The notes under the pieces are model-generated. The model did not search any database and had not been told where the DNA came from. It worked only from the letters and a program-made list of their open reading frames with translations. The position numbers were made by a program, and so were the translations under genes. From the NCBI RefSeq assembly GCF_001279775.1, contig NZ_LGDG01000212.1, positions 1 to 26,640 of the forward strand: a DNA stretch of 26,640 bases, in the 5' to 3' direction. This document shows, one piece after another, positions 15,210 through 23,079 of the stretch; positions within the stretch are counted from its first letter, which is position 1; each line of letters starts with the position of its first letter. The DNA is from Streptomyces sp. MMG1533 (GTDB lineage Bacteria; Actinomycetota; Actinomycetes; Streptomycetales; Streptomycetaceae).

Positions 15210-16739
15210 TCAGGCGACCAGCTCCGGCTCGTTCGCGGAATCCGGCTCCGTCTGCGACACCGACGGCCCAGACGGCCCCTTCTTCCCGTCCCGCATCACC
15301 ACCGTCGCCAGCACGGCCGCCACCAGCACGCCGATCGCGCTCACCGTGAAGGTCGTCGACATCGAGGCGGTGAAGGCCTCCCGCGCCGCCCGCACCAGCC
15401 CGCTGTCGCCGTTCGCGACCGCCAGCGCCTGAGCGATCGAGTGCTCGGACCCCTCCGGAGCGTCCGCCGGCATCTCGGCCCTGAAGCCGCTCGACAGCAG
15501 CGAGCCGAGGATCGCGATGCCCAGAGCCGTGCCGGCCTGCTGGATCGTGTCGTTCAGGGCGGAGCCGACACCCGCCTTGTCCTCGGGGATGGTGCCCATC
15601 AGCGCGTTCACCGCGGCCGGCATCGCCAGACCCGCGCCGAGGCCGAGCAGGCCCAGGGCCACCGCCGGGACCGTGAAGCCGGAGTCCGCGTCGACCGTGG
15701 TCATCAGGGCGAAGCAGACGACCATGACCAGCATGCCGCCGAGGATCACGAACCGGTTGCCGATCGACGCGGCGAGCTTGACGCCGGCCCCGTTGCCGAT
15801 CAGCGCCGCGACCGCCAGCGGCAGGAAGGCCAGGCCCGCCTCCATCGCCGAGTAGCCGAGCACGAACTGCAGGTACTGGGTGAGGACGAGCAGCAGACCG
15901 CCGTTGCCGATCTGGACCAGGGCGAGGGAGAGCGAACCGCCGCTGAAGTTGCGGTGCTTGAAGAGGACCAGCGGGACCATCGGGGACTTGGTCACGTTCT
16001 CCCAGATCACGAAGCCCGCCAGGGACAGGAGCGCCACCACCAGCGTGACCGTGGAGCGGCCGCCGAGCGCGCCGTGCTGCGGAAGTTCGATGATCCACCA
16101 GACCAGGGACGTCATGCCGGTCGCGGACAGCACCGCACCCAGCGGGTCGGCCTTCCGCCAGGGCGCCTTCGACTCCGGCATGAGCGTGACACCGGCGACG
16201 AGGGCGAGGGCGACGACGGGCACGTTGATGAAGAAGATCGCCTGCCAGGAGAAGTGGTCGATCAGTACGCCGCCCAGGACCGGGCTGCCGACCAGCCCCA
16301 GCATCGACACCGACCCCCAGGCCGCCATCGCCTTGGCTCGCTCCTCCTCGTCGAAGACGGTGATGAGGATCGAGAGGGTCGACGGCATGATCAGCGCCCC
16401 GCCGACACCCATCGCGATGCGTACGGCGATCACCTCGCCGGGGCTGGTGCAGACGGACGCCGCCAGTGAGGCCGCCCCGAACAGCAGCAGGCCGGTCAGC
16501 ATCACCTTCCGGCGTCCGAAGCGGTCGCCCAGGCTGCCGGAGGTCAGGAGGAGGCCCGCGAAGACCAGGATGTAGGAGTCGAGGATCCACTGCGTGTCCT
16601 CGGCGCTCGCGCCGAGGTCCTCGGTCATCGCCGGCACCGCGACGGTCAGCGCCATGTTGTCGACCACCAGGACCAGCGTGCTCAGGCAGAGCACGACGAG
16701 GATCCACCAGCGACGTGGATTGCGGGCTTCGGTTTCCAT
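15210..16739 (-). CDS. MFS drug exporter, DHA2 (EmrB/QacA) family, 14 TM helices
   Basis: 509 aa from ATG 16739, chosen because AAGGGGAG lies 5 nt upstream. Longer in-frame versions run through the operator region without hydrophobic or conserved content. Helix 1 has Asp27-Asn28 (LVVDNMALTVAVPA). Motif A, GSLGDRFGRRKVM, lies at 68-80, and motif C-like GSPVLGGVLIDHFSWQ is followed by AIFFINVPV, as usual for proton-coupled multidrug antiporters. Length and helix count fit the 14-TM class. The protein probably exports a hydrophobic toxicant or the cell's own product. It is divergent from a TetR gene that very likely represses it through the repeated operators between them. Tail residues are Glu/Pro/Ser-rich and cytoplasmic. 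Confidence 0.93.
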   Translation of the reverse strand: METEARNPRRWWILVVLCLSTLVLVVDNMALTVAVPAMTEDLGASAEDTQWILDSYILVFAGLLLTSGSLGDRFGRRKVMLTGLLLFGAASLAASVCTSPGEVIAVRIAMGVGGALIMPSTLSILITVFDEEERAKAMAAWGSVSMLGLVGSPVLGGVLIDHFSWQAIFFINVPVVALALVAGVTLMPESKAPWRKADPLGAVLSATGMTSLVWWIIELPQHGALGGRSTVTLVVALLSLAGFVIWENVTKSPMVPLVLFKHRNFSGGSLSLALVQIGNGGLLLVLTQYLQFVLGYSAMEAGLAFLPLAVAALIGNGAGVKLAASIGNRFVILGGMLVMVVCFALMTTVDADSGFTVPAVALGLLGLGAGLAMPAAVNALMGTIPEDKAGVGSALNDTIQQAGTALGIAILGSLLSSGFRAEMPADAPEGSEHSIAQALAVANGDSGLVRAAREAFTASMSTTFTVSAIGVLVAAVLATVVMRDGKKGPSGPSVSQTEPDSANEPELVA

Positions 16740-16752
16740 GTGACTCCCCTTC

Positions 16753-16846
16753 GCGAACACCGTTCCTTCGATGCGAACACTGTACGCATTCCGGAACAGT
16801 GTGCGCAATAACCTAACGCTGTACGCTCGATGCGAACGACGTACGC
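16753..16846. promoter_or_regulatory. Array of five phased TetR operator-like repeats
   Basis: Five 15-bp units start at 16753, 16773, 16792, 16812 and 16832, spaced 20, 19, 20 and 20 bp. They read GCGAACACCGTTCCT, GCGAACACTGTACGC, CGGAACAGTGTGCGC, CCTAACGCTGTACGC and GCGAACGACGTACGC, giving a dyad-like consensus gcGAACrCtGTaCGC. The array fills the exporter-regulator intergenic region and would place repressor dimers on one helix face. Confidence 0.8.
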
Positions 16847-16867
16847 AGCAGCCGCGCGAGGAGCGAC

Positions 16868-17602
16868 ATGGCAGCCAAGACGACACAGCAGAACCCGATC
16901 CCGTCCGTGTGGGCCCGCCCCCAGCCCAAGACCGACCAGCCCGCCCTCAGCCGGAACGCCATCGTCCGCGAGGCCGTCGCCATGCTGGACGCCGACGGCA
17001 TCGAGGCCCTGAGCATGCGCAAGCTCGGCGCCCGCCTCAACGCCGGCGCGACCTCCCTCTACCGGCACGTGGCCACCAAGGACGAGCTGATGGAGCTCGC
17101 CGTGGACGAGGTCGCCGCCGAGATCCACGTACCGCCCGCGGACAGCCCCGACTGGCGTGCCGCCGTCAGCGAGGCCGCGGGCTCTTTCCGCACGACGGCT
17201 CTAAGGCACCCCTGGCTGTCCTCGGTGCTCGGGCAGGCCGGGCTCGCCTACCTCGGCCCGAACCTGATGTCCTTCTCCGAGCGCCTGGCCGCGCTGTTCA
17301 CGGCCGCGGGATTCCTGGAGCCGTCCAACGCGATCGACACGGTCCTGTCGTACGTGATCGGCATGAGCACCACGGAGGCCGCCTGGCTCACCACGGTCGC
17401 GCGCTCCGGCGAGACCGAGGCGGACTTCATCACCCGCCTCCTGCCCGCGGCCCAGCAGGCCGCGGCCGGCCACGCCCACCTCGCCGACGACTACGCCGAC
17501 GCCACCGCCGCGACCAGGGACCCCGTGGCCCTGCGGGAGGAGAAGTTCGCGTACGGCCTGGAGGTCGTCCTCGACGGACTGGCGCTGCGACTGCCGAGGT
17601 GA
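16868..17602 (+). CDS. TetR/AcrR family repressor (TetR_C domain)
   Basis: 244 aa, ATG 16868 with a GAGGAG-type site a few bases upstream. After a 25-residue tail rich in Pro and Gln, the helix-turn-helix domain (about 28-75) has LSRNAIVREAVAMLDADGIEALSMRKLGARLNA followed by the recognition helix TSLYRHVATKDELMEL. The C-terminal ligand domain (about 90-235) resembles the tetracycline-repressor C-terminal family. The gene is divergent from the DHA2 exporter, the classic arrangement of a drug-responsive repressor and its target. It should also autoregulate through the five repeats. The stop is 4 bp from the end of the convergent SseB-like gene. Confidence 0.95.
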   Translation: MAAKTTQQNPIPSVWARPQPKTDQPALSRNAIVREAVAMLDADGIEALSMRKLGARLNAGATSLYRHVATKDELMELAVDEVAAEIHVPPADSPDWRAAVSEAAGSFRTTALRHPWLSSVLGQAGLAYLGPNLMSFSERLAALFTAAGFLEPSNAIDTVLSYVIGMSTTEAAWLTTVARSGETEADFITRLLPAAQQAAAGHAHLADDYADATAATRDPVALREEKFAYGLEVVLDGLALRLPR

Positions 17603-17606
17603 GCGG

Positions 17607-18080
17607 TCAGCCGTACATCCGGCGCATCGCGAACTCGACCATCTGCTCCACGGCCTTCGCGTCGAAGACCATGCGGTGCTCGCCCTCCATGTCGAGGACG
17701 AAGCCGTAGCCGGTCGGGAGCAGGTCGATGACCTCGGAGCCGGTGATGACGAAGTACTTGGACTCCTTGCCCGCGTACCGCCGCAGTTCCTTGAGCGAGG
17801 TGAACATGGGGATCACCGGCTGCTGGGTGTTGTGCAGGGCGAGGAAGCCGGGGTTGTCGCCGCGCGGGCAGTAGACCTTGGAGGTCGCGAAGACCTGCTG
17901 GAAGTCCTCGGCGGACATCTGCCCGGTGGTGAAGGCCCGCACCGCGTCCGCGAGCGAGGGCGGGGACGGCTCGGGGTAGAGCGGCGGCTGCTGGCCGTAG
18001 CCGCCGACGCCGCCGGACATGGGCTGCTGCGGCGGGGCGTACCCCTGCTGTGCGCCGACGTTCTGGTCGTAGCCGTACAT
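17607..18080 (-). CDS. SseB-like domain protein
   Basis: 157 aa from ATG 18080 (MYGYDQ). The first 45 residues are Gly/Tyr/Gln/Pro-rich and likely disordered. The rest resembles the SseB N-terminal-like domain: YCPRGDNPGFLALHNTQQPVIPMFTSLKELRRYAGKESKYFVITGSEVIDLLPTGYGFVLD, with the usual 'P-hydrophobic-FTS' and 'LLPxGxGxVLD' elements. The family is common in actinobacteria, often beside secretion or regulatory genes, and its biochemical role is unknown. No Shine-Dalgarno is seen. TACGCT ends 7 nt before the ATG, which fits a leaderless transcript. The gene is convergent with the TetR gene and divergent from the lipoprotein dioxygenase. Confidence 0.82.
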   Translation of the reverse strand: MYGYDQNVGAQQGYAPPQQPMSGGVGGYGQQPPLYPEPSPPSLADAVRAFTTGQMSAEDFQQVFATSKVYCPRGDNPGFLALHNTQQPVIPMFTSLKELRRYAGKESKYFVITGSEVIDLLPTGYGFVLDMEGEHRMVFDAKAVEQMVEFAMRRMYG

Positions 18081-18259
18081 GCGCGCAAGCGTACCGAGTG
18101 GATCGGGGCGGGCGGGGCGGTACGGGGGTGCACACTTCCATGGGGAGTTCACAGGGTTGCCCCTGGTTTCGCACAGCGGGCGCCCATAGCGTCCACCGCA
18201 TCAAAGAACGCGCCATGGAACAGCAAAGCGCGGGCAATCGGCGGCAAGGAGACAGGGCC

Positions 18260-19129
18260 ATGAGCGGACACCACCACGACGACGAGATCCACGAGCACGA
18301 CAGAGGTCTCGCCTACGACCTTCCCGTCCTCGCCCGCCGCCGGATGATCCGGTTGCTGGCCGGGGCGAGCCTGGTGCCGCTGGTCGGCTGCTCCGCCGAG
18401 GACGACACGGCGTCGTCCTCCACCGGCAGCTCGTCGACCTCCTCGGCCGCCTCCTCTTCCGGAACCTCTTCCAGCGGCTCGTCCTCGTCCTCCGCCGAGT
18501 GCGCGACCATCCCCAACGAGACCGCCGGCCCCTATCCCGGCGACGGCTCGAACGGCGTGAACGTCCTGAAGGAGAGCGGTGTCGTCCGCAGCGACATCAC
18601 CAGCAGCTTCGGCGACTCCGCGGGCGGCACCGCCGAAGGCGTGCCCCTGACCGTCACGCTCACCGTCGTGGACGCGGCCTCCGGCTGCGGCACCCCGAAG
18701 GCGGGCGCCGCCGTCTACCTCTGGCACTGCGACCGGGAGGGCAACTACTCCCTGTACTCGGAGGGCGTCACCGACGAGAACTACCTGCGCGGTGTCCAGG
18801 AGACGGACGACAAGGGCCAGGTCACCTTCAAGAGCATCTTCCCGGCCTGCTACACCGGCCGCTGGCCGCACATCCACTTCGAGGTCTACGGCAGCCTGGA
18901 CGACGCCACTGCGGCCACGTCCATCACGAACACCTCGCAGCTCGCCTTCCCCAAGGACGTCTGTGACACGGTGTACGCCACGGACGGCTACAGCCAGAGC
19001 GTGACGAACCTCGGTCAGCTCTCCCTGGAGACGGACAACATCTTCAGCGACGGCTACGAGCAGCAGCTGGCGACGGTGAAGGGCAGTGTCGAGAAGGGCT
19101 ACACGGCCACACTGACGGTACCGGTGTGA
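18260..19129 (+). CDS. Tat lipoprotein intradiol ring-cleavage dioxygenase-like protein (third homolog)
   Basis: 289 aa, ATG 18260 with AAGGAGA upstream. A His/Asp-rich N-tail (HHHDDEIHEHD, residues 4-14) precedes RRRMIRLL (26-33) and a hydrophobic stretch ending in a lipobox, LVGC (Cys44). The mature protein should therefore be lipid-anchored outside the membrane after Tat export. A Ser/Thr/Gly linker (50-79) leads to the dioxygenase domain. The iron ligands fit: Tyr163 (WHCDREGNY), Tyr198 (PACY), His204 and His206 (HIH). Here the two halves join directly (NYSLYSEGVTDENYLRG), without the Pro/Thr insertion seen in the two tandem homologs. The substrate is unknown, with catechol-type phenols the family norm. 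A longer start (MEQQ, 18215) lacks a ribosome site. Confidence 0.9.
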   Translation: MSGHHHDDEIHEHDRGLAYDLPVLARRRMIRLLAGASLVPLVGCSAEDDTASSSTGSSSTSSAASSSGTSSSGSSSSSAECATIPNETAGPYPGDGSNGVNVLKESGVVRSDITSSFGDSAGGTAEGVPLTVTLTVVDAASGCGTPKAGAAVYLWHCDREGNYSLYSEGVTDENYLRGVQETDDKGQVTFKSIFPACYTGRWPHIHFEVYGSLDDATAATSITNTSQLAFPKDVCDTVYATDGYSQSVTNLGQLSLETDNIFSDGYEQQLATVKGSVEKGYTATLTVPV

Positions 19130-19164
19130 CCTGTCACAGATGCGGGATCGGGGTTGCTTCTTAT

Positions 19165-19176
19165 TACCGGCGGGTA
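19165..19176. promoter_or_regulatory. TACCGGCGGGTA operator-like dyad before acyl-CoA dehydrogenase gene
   Basis: TACC and GGTA arms flank a GC core, 80 bp upstream of the ATG and abutting TAGCAT, a possible -10. TACC/GGTA-type dyads are typical of TetR regulators of acyl-CoA metabolism in actinobacteria (recalled). The regulator is not in the window. Confidence 0.5.
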
Positions 19177-19256
19177 GCATCATCGTAGCTACTTGTTGGT
19201 ACGTGAACTAGATGCGAGGAGCCAGTCCCTCGCCGACCCGCTACGGAGCCGTCGCC

Positions 19257-21098
19257 ATGGGGCACTACAAGTCGAATCTCCGCGACATCGAGTTCAACCT
19301 CTTCGAGGTGCTCGGGCGCGACAAGCTGTACGGGACCGGGCCGTTCGAGGAGATGGACACCGAGACCGCGAAAAGCATCCTCGAGGAGCTGACCCGCCTC
19401 TCGGAGAACGAACTCGCGGAGTCCTTCGCGGACGCCGACCGCAACCCGCCGGTCTTCGACCCGGAGACGAACACCGCTCCGGTACCGGCGTCCTTCAAGA
19501 AGAGCTACAAGGCCTTCATGGACTCGGAGTACTGGCGCCTCGGCCTGCCCGAGGAGATCGGCGGCACGACCGCTCCCCCGTCGCTGATCTGGTCGTACGC
19601 GGAGCTGATCCTCGGTTCGAACCCGGCCGTGTGGATGTACTCCTCCGGCCCGGCGTTCGCCGGGATCCTCTTCGACGAGGGCAACGACGTACAGAAGAAG
19701 ATCGCGCAGATCGCCGTGGAGCGGACCTGGGGTTCGACCATGGTGCTCACCGAGCCCGACGCGGGCTCCGACGTGGGCGCCGGCCGCACGAAGGCGATCC
19801 AGCAGGAGGACGGCTCCTGGCACATCGAGGGCGTGAAGCGCTTCATCACGTCCGGTGAGCACGACATGGAGGAGAACATCCTCCACTACGTGCTGGCCCG
19901 CCCCGAGGGCCACGGCCCCGGCACCAAGGGTCTGTCCCTCTTCCTCGTCCCGAAGTACCTCTTCGACTTCGAGACCGGCGAGCTGGGCGAGCGCAACGGT
20001 GTCTACGCCACCAACGTCGAGCACAAGATGGGCCTGAAGGCCTCCAACACCTGCGAGATGACCTTCGGCGATCAACACCCCGCCAAGGGCTGGCTGATCG
20101 GCGACAAGCACGACGGCATCCGCCAGATGTTCCGGATCATCGAGTTCGCGCGGATGATGGTCGGCACGAAGGCGATCTCCACGCTGTCGACGGGCTACCT
20201 GAACGCGCTGGAGTACGCCAAGGAGCGCGTCCAGGGCCCCGACCTGGCGAACTTCATGGACAAGGCCGCGCCCAAGGTCACCATCACGCACCACCCGGAC
20301 GTACGCCGCGCGCTGATCACGCAGAAGGCGTACGCGGAGGGCATGCGCGCGCTGGTCCTCTACACGGCGTCGGTGCAGGACGCGATCGCGGTCAAGGAGG
20401 CGAACGGCGAGGACACCTCGACCGAGCACGCGCTGAACGACCTGCTCCTCCCGATCGTCAAGGGCTACGGCTCCGAGAAGGGCTACGAGCAGCTCGCCCA
20501 GTCCCTGCAGACCTTCGGCGGCTCCGGCTTCCTGCAGGAGTACCCGATCGAGCAGTACATCCGCGACGCCAAGATCGACACCCTGTACGAGGGCACGACC
20601 GCGATCCAGGGCCAGGACTTCTTCTTCCGGAAGATCGTCCGCAACCAGGGCGCGGCCCTGAACTCCCTCGCCGAGGACATCAAGAAGTTCCTGGCGCTCG
20701 GCACCGGCGGCGAGGACCTGGCGAGCGCCCGCGAGCACCTCGCCAAGGCGGCCGTCGAGCTGGAGGCGATCGTCGGCCTGATGCTGACCGACCTCGCGGC
20801 CACCGAGCAGGACGTCAAGAACATCTACAAGGTGGGCCTGAACACCACCCGCCTGCTCATGGCCTCCGGTGACGTGGTCGTCGGCTACCTGCTCCTGAAG
20901 GGCGCCGCGATCGCCGCCGAGAAGCTGGAGACGGCCTCTTCCAAGGCTGTGTCCGCCAAGGATGTGGCGTTCTACACCGGCAAGATCGCGGCGGCGAAGT
21001 TCTTCGCGGCCAACGTCCTGCCGGGCGTCACCCTGGCCCGCAAGGTCGCCGAGGGTGTCGAGCTGGACCTGATGGAGCTGGACGAGGCCGCGTTCTAG
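19257..21098 (+). CDS. Acyl-CoA dehydrogenase, long form with C-terminal extension
   Basis: 613 aa from ATG 19257 (MGHYKSN), with GGAG 8 nt upstream. An in-frame ATG at 19212 lacks a better site. The order is an N-terminal extension typical of the about 600-aa class ([15 protein letters not shown]), a helical domain, a flavin/beta domain ([12 protein letters not shown]), and a C-terminal helical domain with the catalytic Glu445 in [16 protein letters not shown] further C-terminal domain (about 480-610, [20 protein letters not shown]) follows. The enzyme removes hydrogens from acyl-CoA at C2-C3 using FAD in beta-oxidation, passing electrons to ETF. Chain-length preference cannot be read. The gene is monocistronic, ending in a strong terminator. 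Confidence 0.94.
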   Translation: MGHYKSNLRDIEFNLFEVLGRDKLYGTGPFEEMDTETAKSILEELTRLSENELAESFADADRNPPVFDPETNTAPVPASFKKSYKAFMDSEYWRLGLPEEIGGTTAPPSLIWSYAELILGSNPAVWMYSSGPAFAGILFDEGNDVQKKIAQIAVERTWGSTMVLTEPDAGSDVGAGRTKAIQQEDGSWHIEGVKRFITSGEHDMEENILHYVLARPEGHGPGTKGLSLFLVPKYLFDFETGELGERNGVYATNVEHKMGLKASNTCEMTFGDQHPAKGWLIGDKHDGIRQMFRIIEFARMMVGTKAISTLSTGYLNALEYAKERVQGPDLANFMDKAAPKVTITHHPDVRRALITQKAYAEGMRALVLYTASVQDAIAVKEANGEDTSTEHALNDLLLPIVKGYGSEKGYEQLAQSLQTFGGSGFLQEYPIEQYIRDAKIDTLYEGTTAIQGQDFFFRKIVRNQGAALNSLAEDIKKFLALGTGGEDLASAREHLAKAAVELEAIVGLMLTDLAATEQDVKNIYKVGLNTTRLLMASGDVVVGYLLLKGAAIAAEKLETASSKAVSAKDVAFYTGKIAAAKFFAANVLPGVTLARKVAEGVELDLMELDEAAF

Positions 21099-21138
21099 GA
21101 CACATCAGACCAGCCGCACGCACCTCCACAGCGTCCTT

Positions 21139-21177
21139 ACGAAGGCCCGCTCCCCATCGCCGGGAGCGGGCTTTCGT
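21139..21177 (+). terminator. Terminator after acyl-CoA dehydrogenase gene
   Basis: A 16-bp stem (21139-21154 with 21162-21177) with one G-U position and a 7-nt loop. It starts 40 bp after the stop and ends 20 bp before the next ATG, so the aminopeptidase promoter must overlap it or lie very close. Confidence 0.85.
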
Positions 21178-21197
21178 ACGTCGTTAAGGTGAACCCC

Positions 21198-22490
21198 ATG
21201 AGCGCACCCTCCCGCTTCGATCGCGGCCACACCGACGACCTCATGTCCTTCCTCGCGGCGAGTCCCTCGCCGTACCACGCGGTGGCCAATGCGGCCGAGC
21301 GCCTGGAGAAGGCCGGATTCCGGCAGGTCGCGGAGACGGACGCGTGGGACGGGACGGCCGGCGGCAGGTACGTGCTGCGCGGCGGGGCGATCGTGGCGTG
21401 GTACGTGCCCGAGGGCGCCGAGCCGCACACCCCCTTCCGGATCATCGGCGCGCACACCGACTCGCCGAACCTGCGGGTCAAGCCGCTGCCCGACACGGGT
21501 GCGCACGGGTGGCGGCAGGTGGCCGTGGAGATCTACGGCGGGCCGCTGCTGAACTCGTGGCTGGACCGCGATCTGGGCCTGGCGGGCCGGCTGACGCTGC
21601 GGGACGGTTCGACGCGGCTCGTGAACATCGACCGGCCGCTTCTGCGGGTGCCCCAACTCGCCATCCACCTGGACCGTTCGGTGTCGGCGGAGGGCCTCAA
21701 GCTCGACAAGCAGCGGCATCTGCAGCCCATCTGGGGGCTGGGCAACGACGTACGGGACGGCGATCTCATCGCCTTCCTGGAGGAGGAGACCGGGATCGGC
21801 GCGGGTGAGGTCACCGGCTGGGACCTGATGACGCACTCCGTGGAGCGGCCCGCCCACCTGGGCCGGGACAACGAGCTGGTCGCCGGTCCGCGCATGGACA
21901 ACCTGCTGTCCGTGCACTCCGGTGTGGCGGCGCTCGCCGCGCTCGCCGGGGGCGACCTCCCGTACATCCCGGTGCTCGCCGCCTTCGACCACGAGGAGAA
22001 CGGTTCGCAGTCGGACACGGGCGCGGACGGGCCGCTGCTCGGCAGCGTCCTGGAGCGTTCGGTGTTCGCGCGCGGAGGGTCGTACGAGGACCGGGCGAGG
22101 GCCTTCGCCGGGACCGTCTGTCTGTCCTCGGACACGGGCCACGCGGTCCATCCCAACTACGCGGAGCGGCACGACCCGACGCACCACCCGCGCGTCAACG
22201 GCGGCCCCATCCTGAAGGTCAACGTCAACAACCGCTACGCCACGGACGGTTCGGGGCGTTCCGTCTTCGCCGCCGCCTGCGAGAAGGCGAACGTGCCCTT
22301 CCAATCCTTCGTCTCCAACAACTCCATGCCGTGCGGCACGACGATCGGCCCGATCACCGCGGCCCGCCACGGCATCATGACCGTCGACATCGGCGTGGCG
22401 ATCCTGTCGATGCACAGCGCGCGGGAGTTGTGCGGCGCGGACGACCCACATCTGCTGGCGAACGCGCTGGTGGCGTTCCTGGCGGGCTAG
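21198..22490 (+). CDS. apeB: M18 family aminopeptidase
   Basis: 430 aa from ATG 21198, with AAGGTG 6-7 nt upstream. A GTG 9 bp earlier overlaps that site and is less likely. M18 signatures are all present: first metal site GAHTDSPNLRVKP (His86, Asp88), NIDRPLLRVPQLAIHLDR, bridging ligand region GRDNELVAGPRMDNLLS, catalytic and metal glutamates in FDHEENGSQ, SSDTGHAVHPNYAERHDP, and the last His in GPITAARHGIMTVDIG. These cytoplasmic two-zinc enzymes form tetrahedral dodecamers and clip acidic or neutral N-terminal residues from peptides. Length is normal for the family. Terminator-like structure upstream suggests an independent transcript, possibly running on into the small membrane gene 99 bp downstream. 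Confidence 0.93.
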   Translation: MSAPSRFDRGHTDDLMSFLAASPSPYHAVANAAERLEKAGFRQVAETDAWDGTAGGRYVLRGGAIVAWYVPEGAEPHTPFRIIGAHTDSPNLRVKPLPDTGAHGWRQVAVEIYGGPLLNSWLDRDLGLAGRLTLRDGSTRLVNIDRPLLRVPQLAIHLDRSVSAEGLKLDKQRHLQPIWGLGNDVRDGDLIAFLEEETGIGAGEVTGWDLMTHSVERPAHLGRDNELVAGPRMDNLLSVHSGVAALAALAGGDLPYIPVLAAFDHEENGSQSDTGADGPLLGSVLERSVFARGGSYEDRARAFAGTVCLSSDTGHAVHPNYAERHDPTHHPRVNGGPILKVNVNNRYATDGSGRSVFAAACEKANVPFQSFVSNNSMPCGTTIGPITAARHGIMTVDIGVAILSMHSARELCGADDPHLLANALVAFLAG

Positions 22491-22589
22491 CCGCTCACCT
22501 TGAACGGTTCCTCGCGGAATGGGGGTTGACAACCGGGGTACTCGCAGTCACGGACCGGATGGACCGGACCGGACAGGGAGGCGACACTC

Positions 22590-22841
22590 ATGGGCCTCGG
22601 CGGGTGCATCATCCTCATCGCCGCGGGAGCCATCCTCACGTTCGCGACCGACTGGGACATGAACGGGGTCAATCTCGACCTCGTCGGCATCATCCTGATG
22701 GTCGTCGGACTGATCGGCGTCAGCACCTTCAGCAGCATCGCGCGGCGCAGGCGTGTCGTGATGCCGCCCAACACGCCGGTCATCGAAGAGGAACGGCACC
22801 ACAGCAGGCGGGACGGGTACAGCGACGGCTACGGCGTCTGA
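22590..22841 (+). CDS. Small two-helix membrane protein, DUF6458-like
   Basis: 83 aa, ATG 22590 with GGGAGGC 7 nt upstream. Helix 1 (about 3-19, GGCIILIAAGAILTFAT) is followed by DWDMNGVNLDLVG and helix 2 (about 31-49, GIILMVVGLIGVSTF). The cytoplasmic tail starts with ARRRRVV and ends with charged HHSRRDGYSDGYGV. This layout matches a widespread actinobacterial family of unknown function (DUF6458 by recall). TTGACA at 22526-22531 may be a -35, but no good -10 was found, and GGACCGGA is repeated in the leader. Confidence 0.8.
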   Translation: MGLGGCIILIAAGAILTFATDWDMNGVNLDLVGIILMVVGLIGVSTFSSIARRRRVVMPPNTPVIEEERHHSRRDGYSDGYGV

Positions 22842-23079
22842 CCGCTATGCGGACATGACGCATCGCCAGGTAGCCGACGGAACCCCTGAATAGGGGCACA
22901 CACACCGGAGCGGTACAGGACCCCCGGCACGGTATGCACAGGACATGCGGCGACAACCTTGAGCATTCCGTAACCGGGGGCATCTTGTGCGCTTGTGTGA
23001 ATATCGTGAAGACTTGGGAGCCTGAGGCCCGGGGGGTGGAAGTGCCGGGCCGTTCCACCAGTACCTCGGGGGGCTCCAC
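22842..23079. other. Intergenic leader of glycosyltransferase gene
   Basis: 238 bp with no credible gene. It holds a 5-bp hairpin (CCCCT-GAAT-AGGGG, near 22885) that could weakly terminate the upstream gene. A relatively AT-rich patch (about 22980-23020, GTGTGAATATCGTGAAGAC) may carry the promoter. A G-run at 23068-23073 likely serves as ribosome site for GTG 23080. A small overlapping frame in another register does not look coding. Confidence 0.5.

Noticed and set aside
16740..16886. Longer N-terminus for the DHA2 exporter.
   Set aside because: The extension would cross the operator array and encode Arg/Ser-rich residues without family similarity. ATG 16739 has a good ribosome site.
13046..18168. 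The 13-mer GTTGCCCCTGGTT occurs before both the Bro-N gene (13046-13058) and the lipoprotein dioxygenase gene (18156-18168).
   Set aside because: A 13-bp match is expected by chance in a 26-kb GC-biased sequence, and spacing to plausible -10 elements differs between the two.
22842..23079. Possible riboswitch in the glycosyltransferase leader.
   Set aside because: No conserved core of a known class (ydaO, cobalamin, TPP and others) could be matched by eye. A covariance-model search would be needed to say more.
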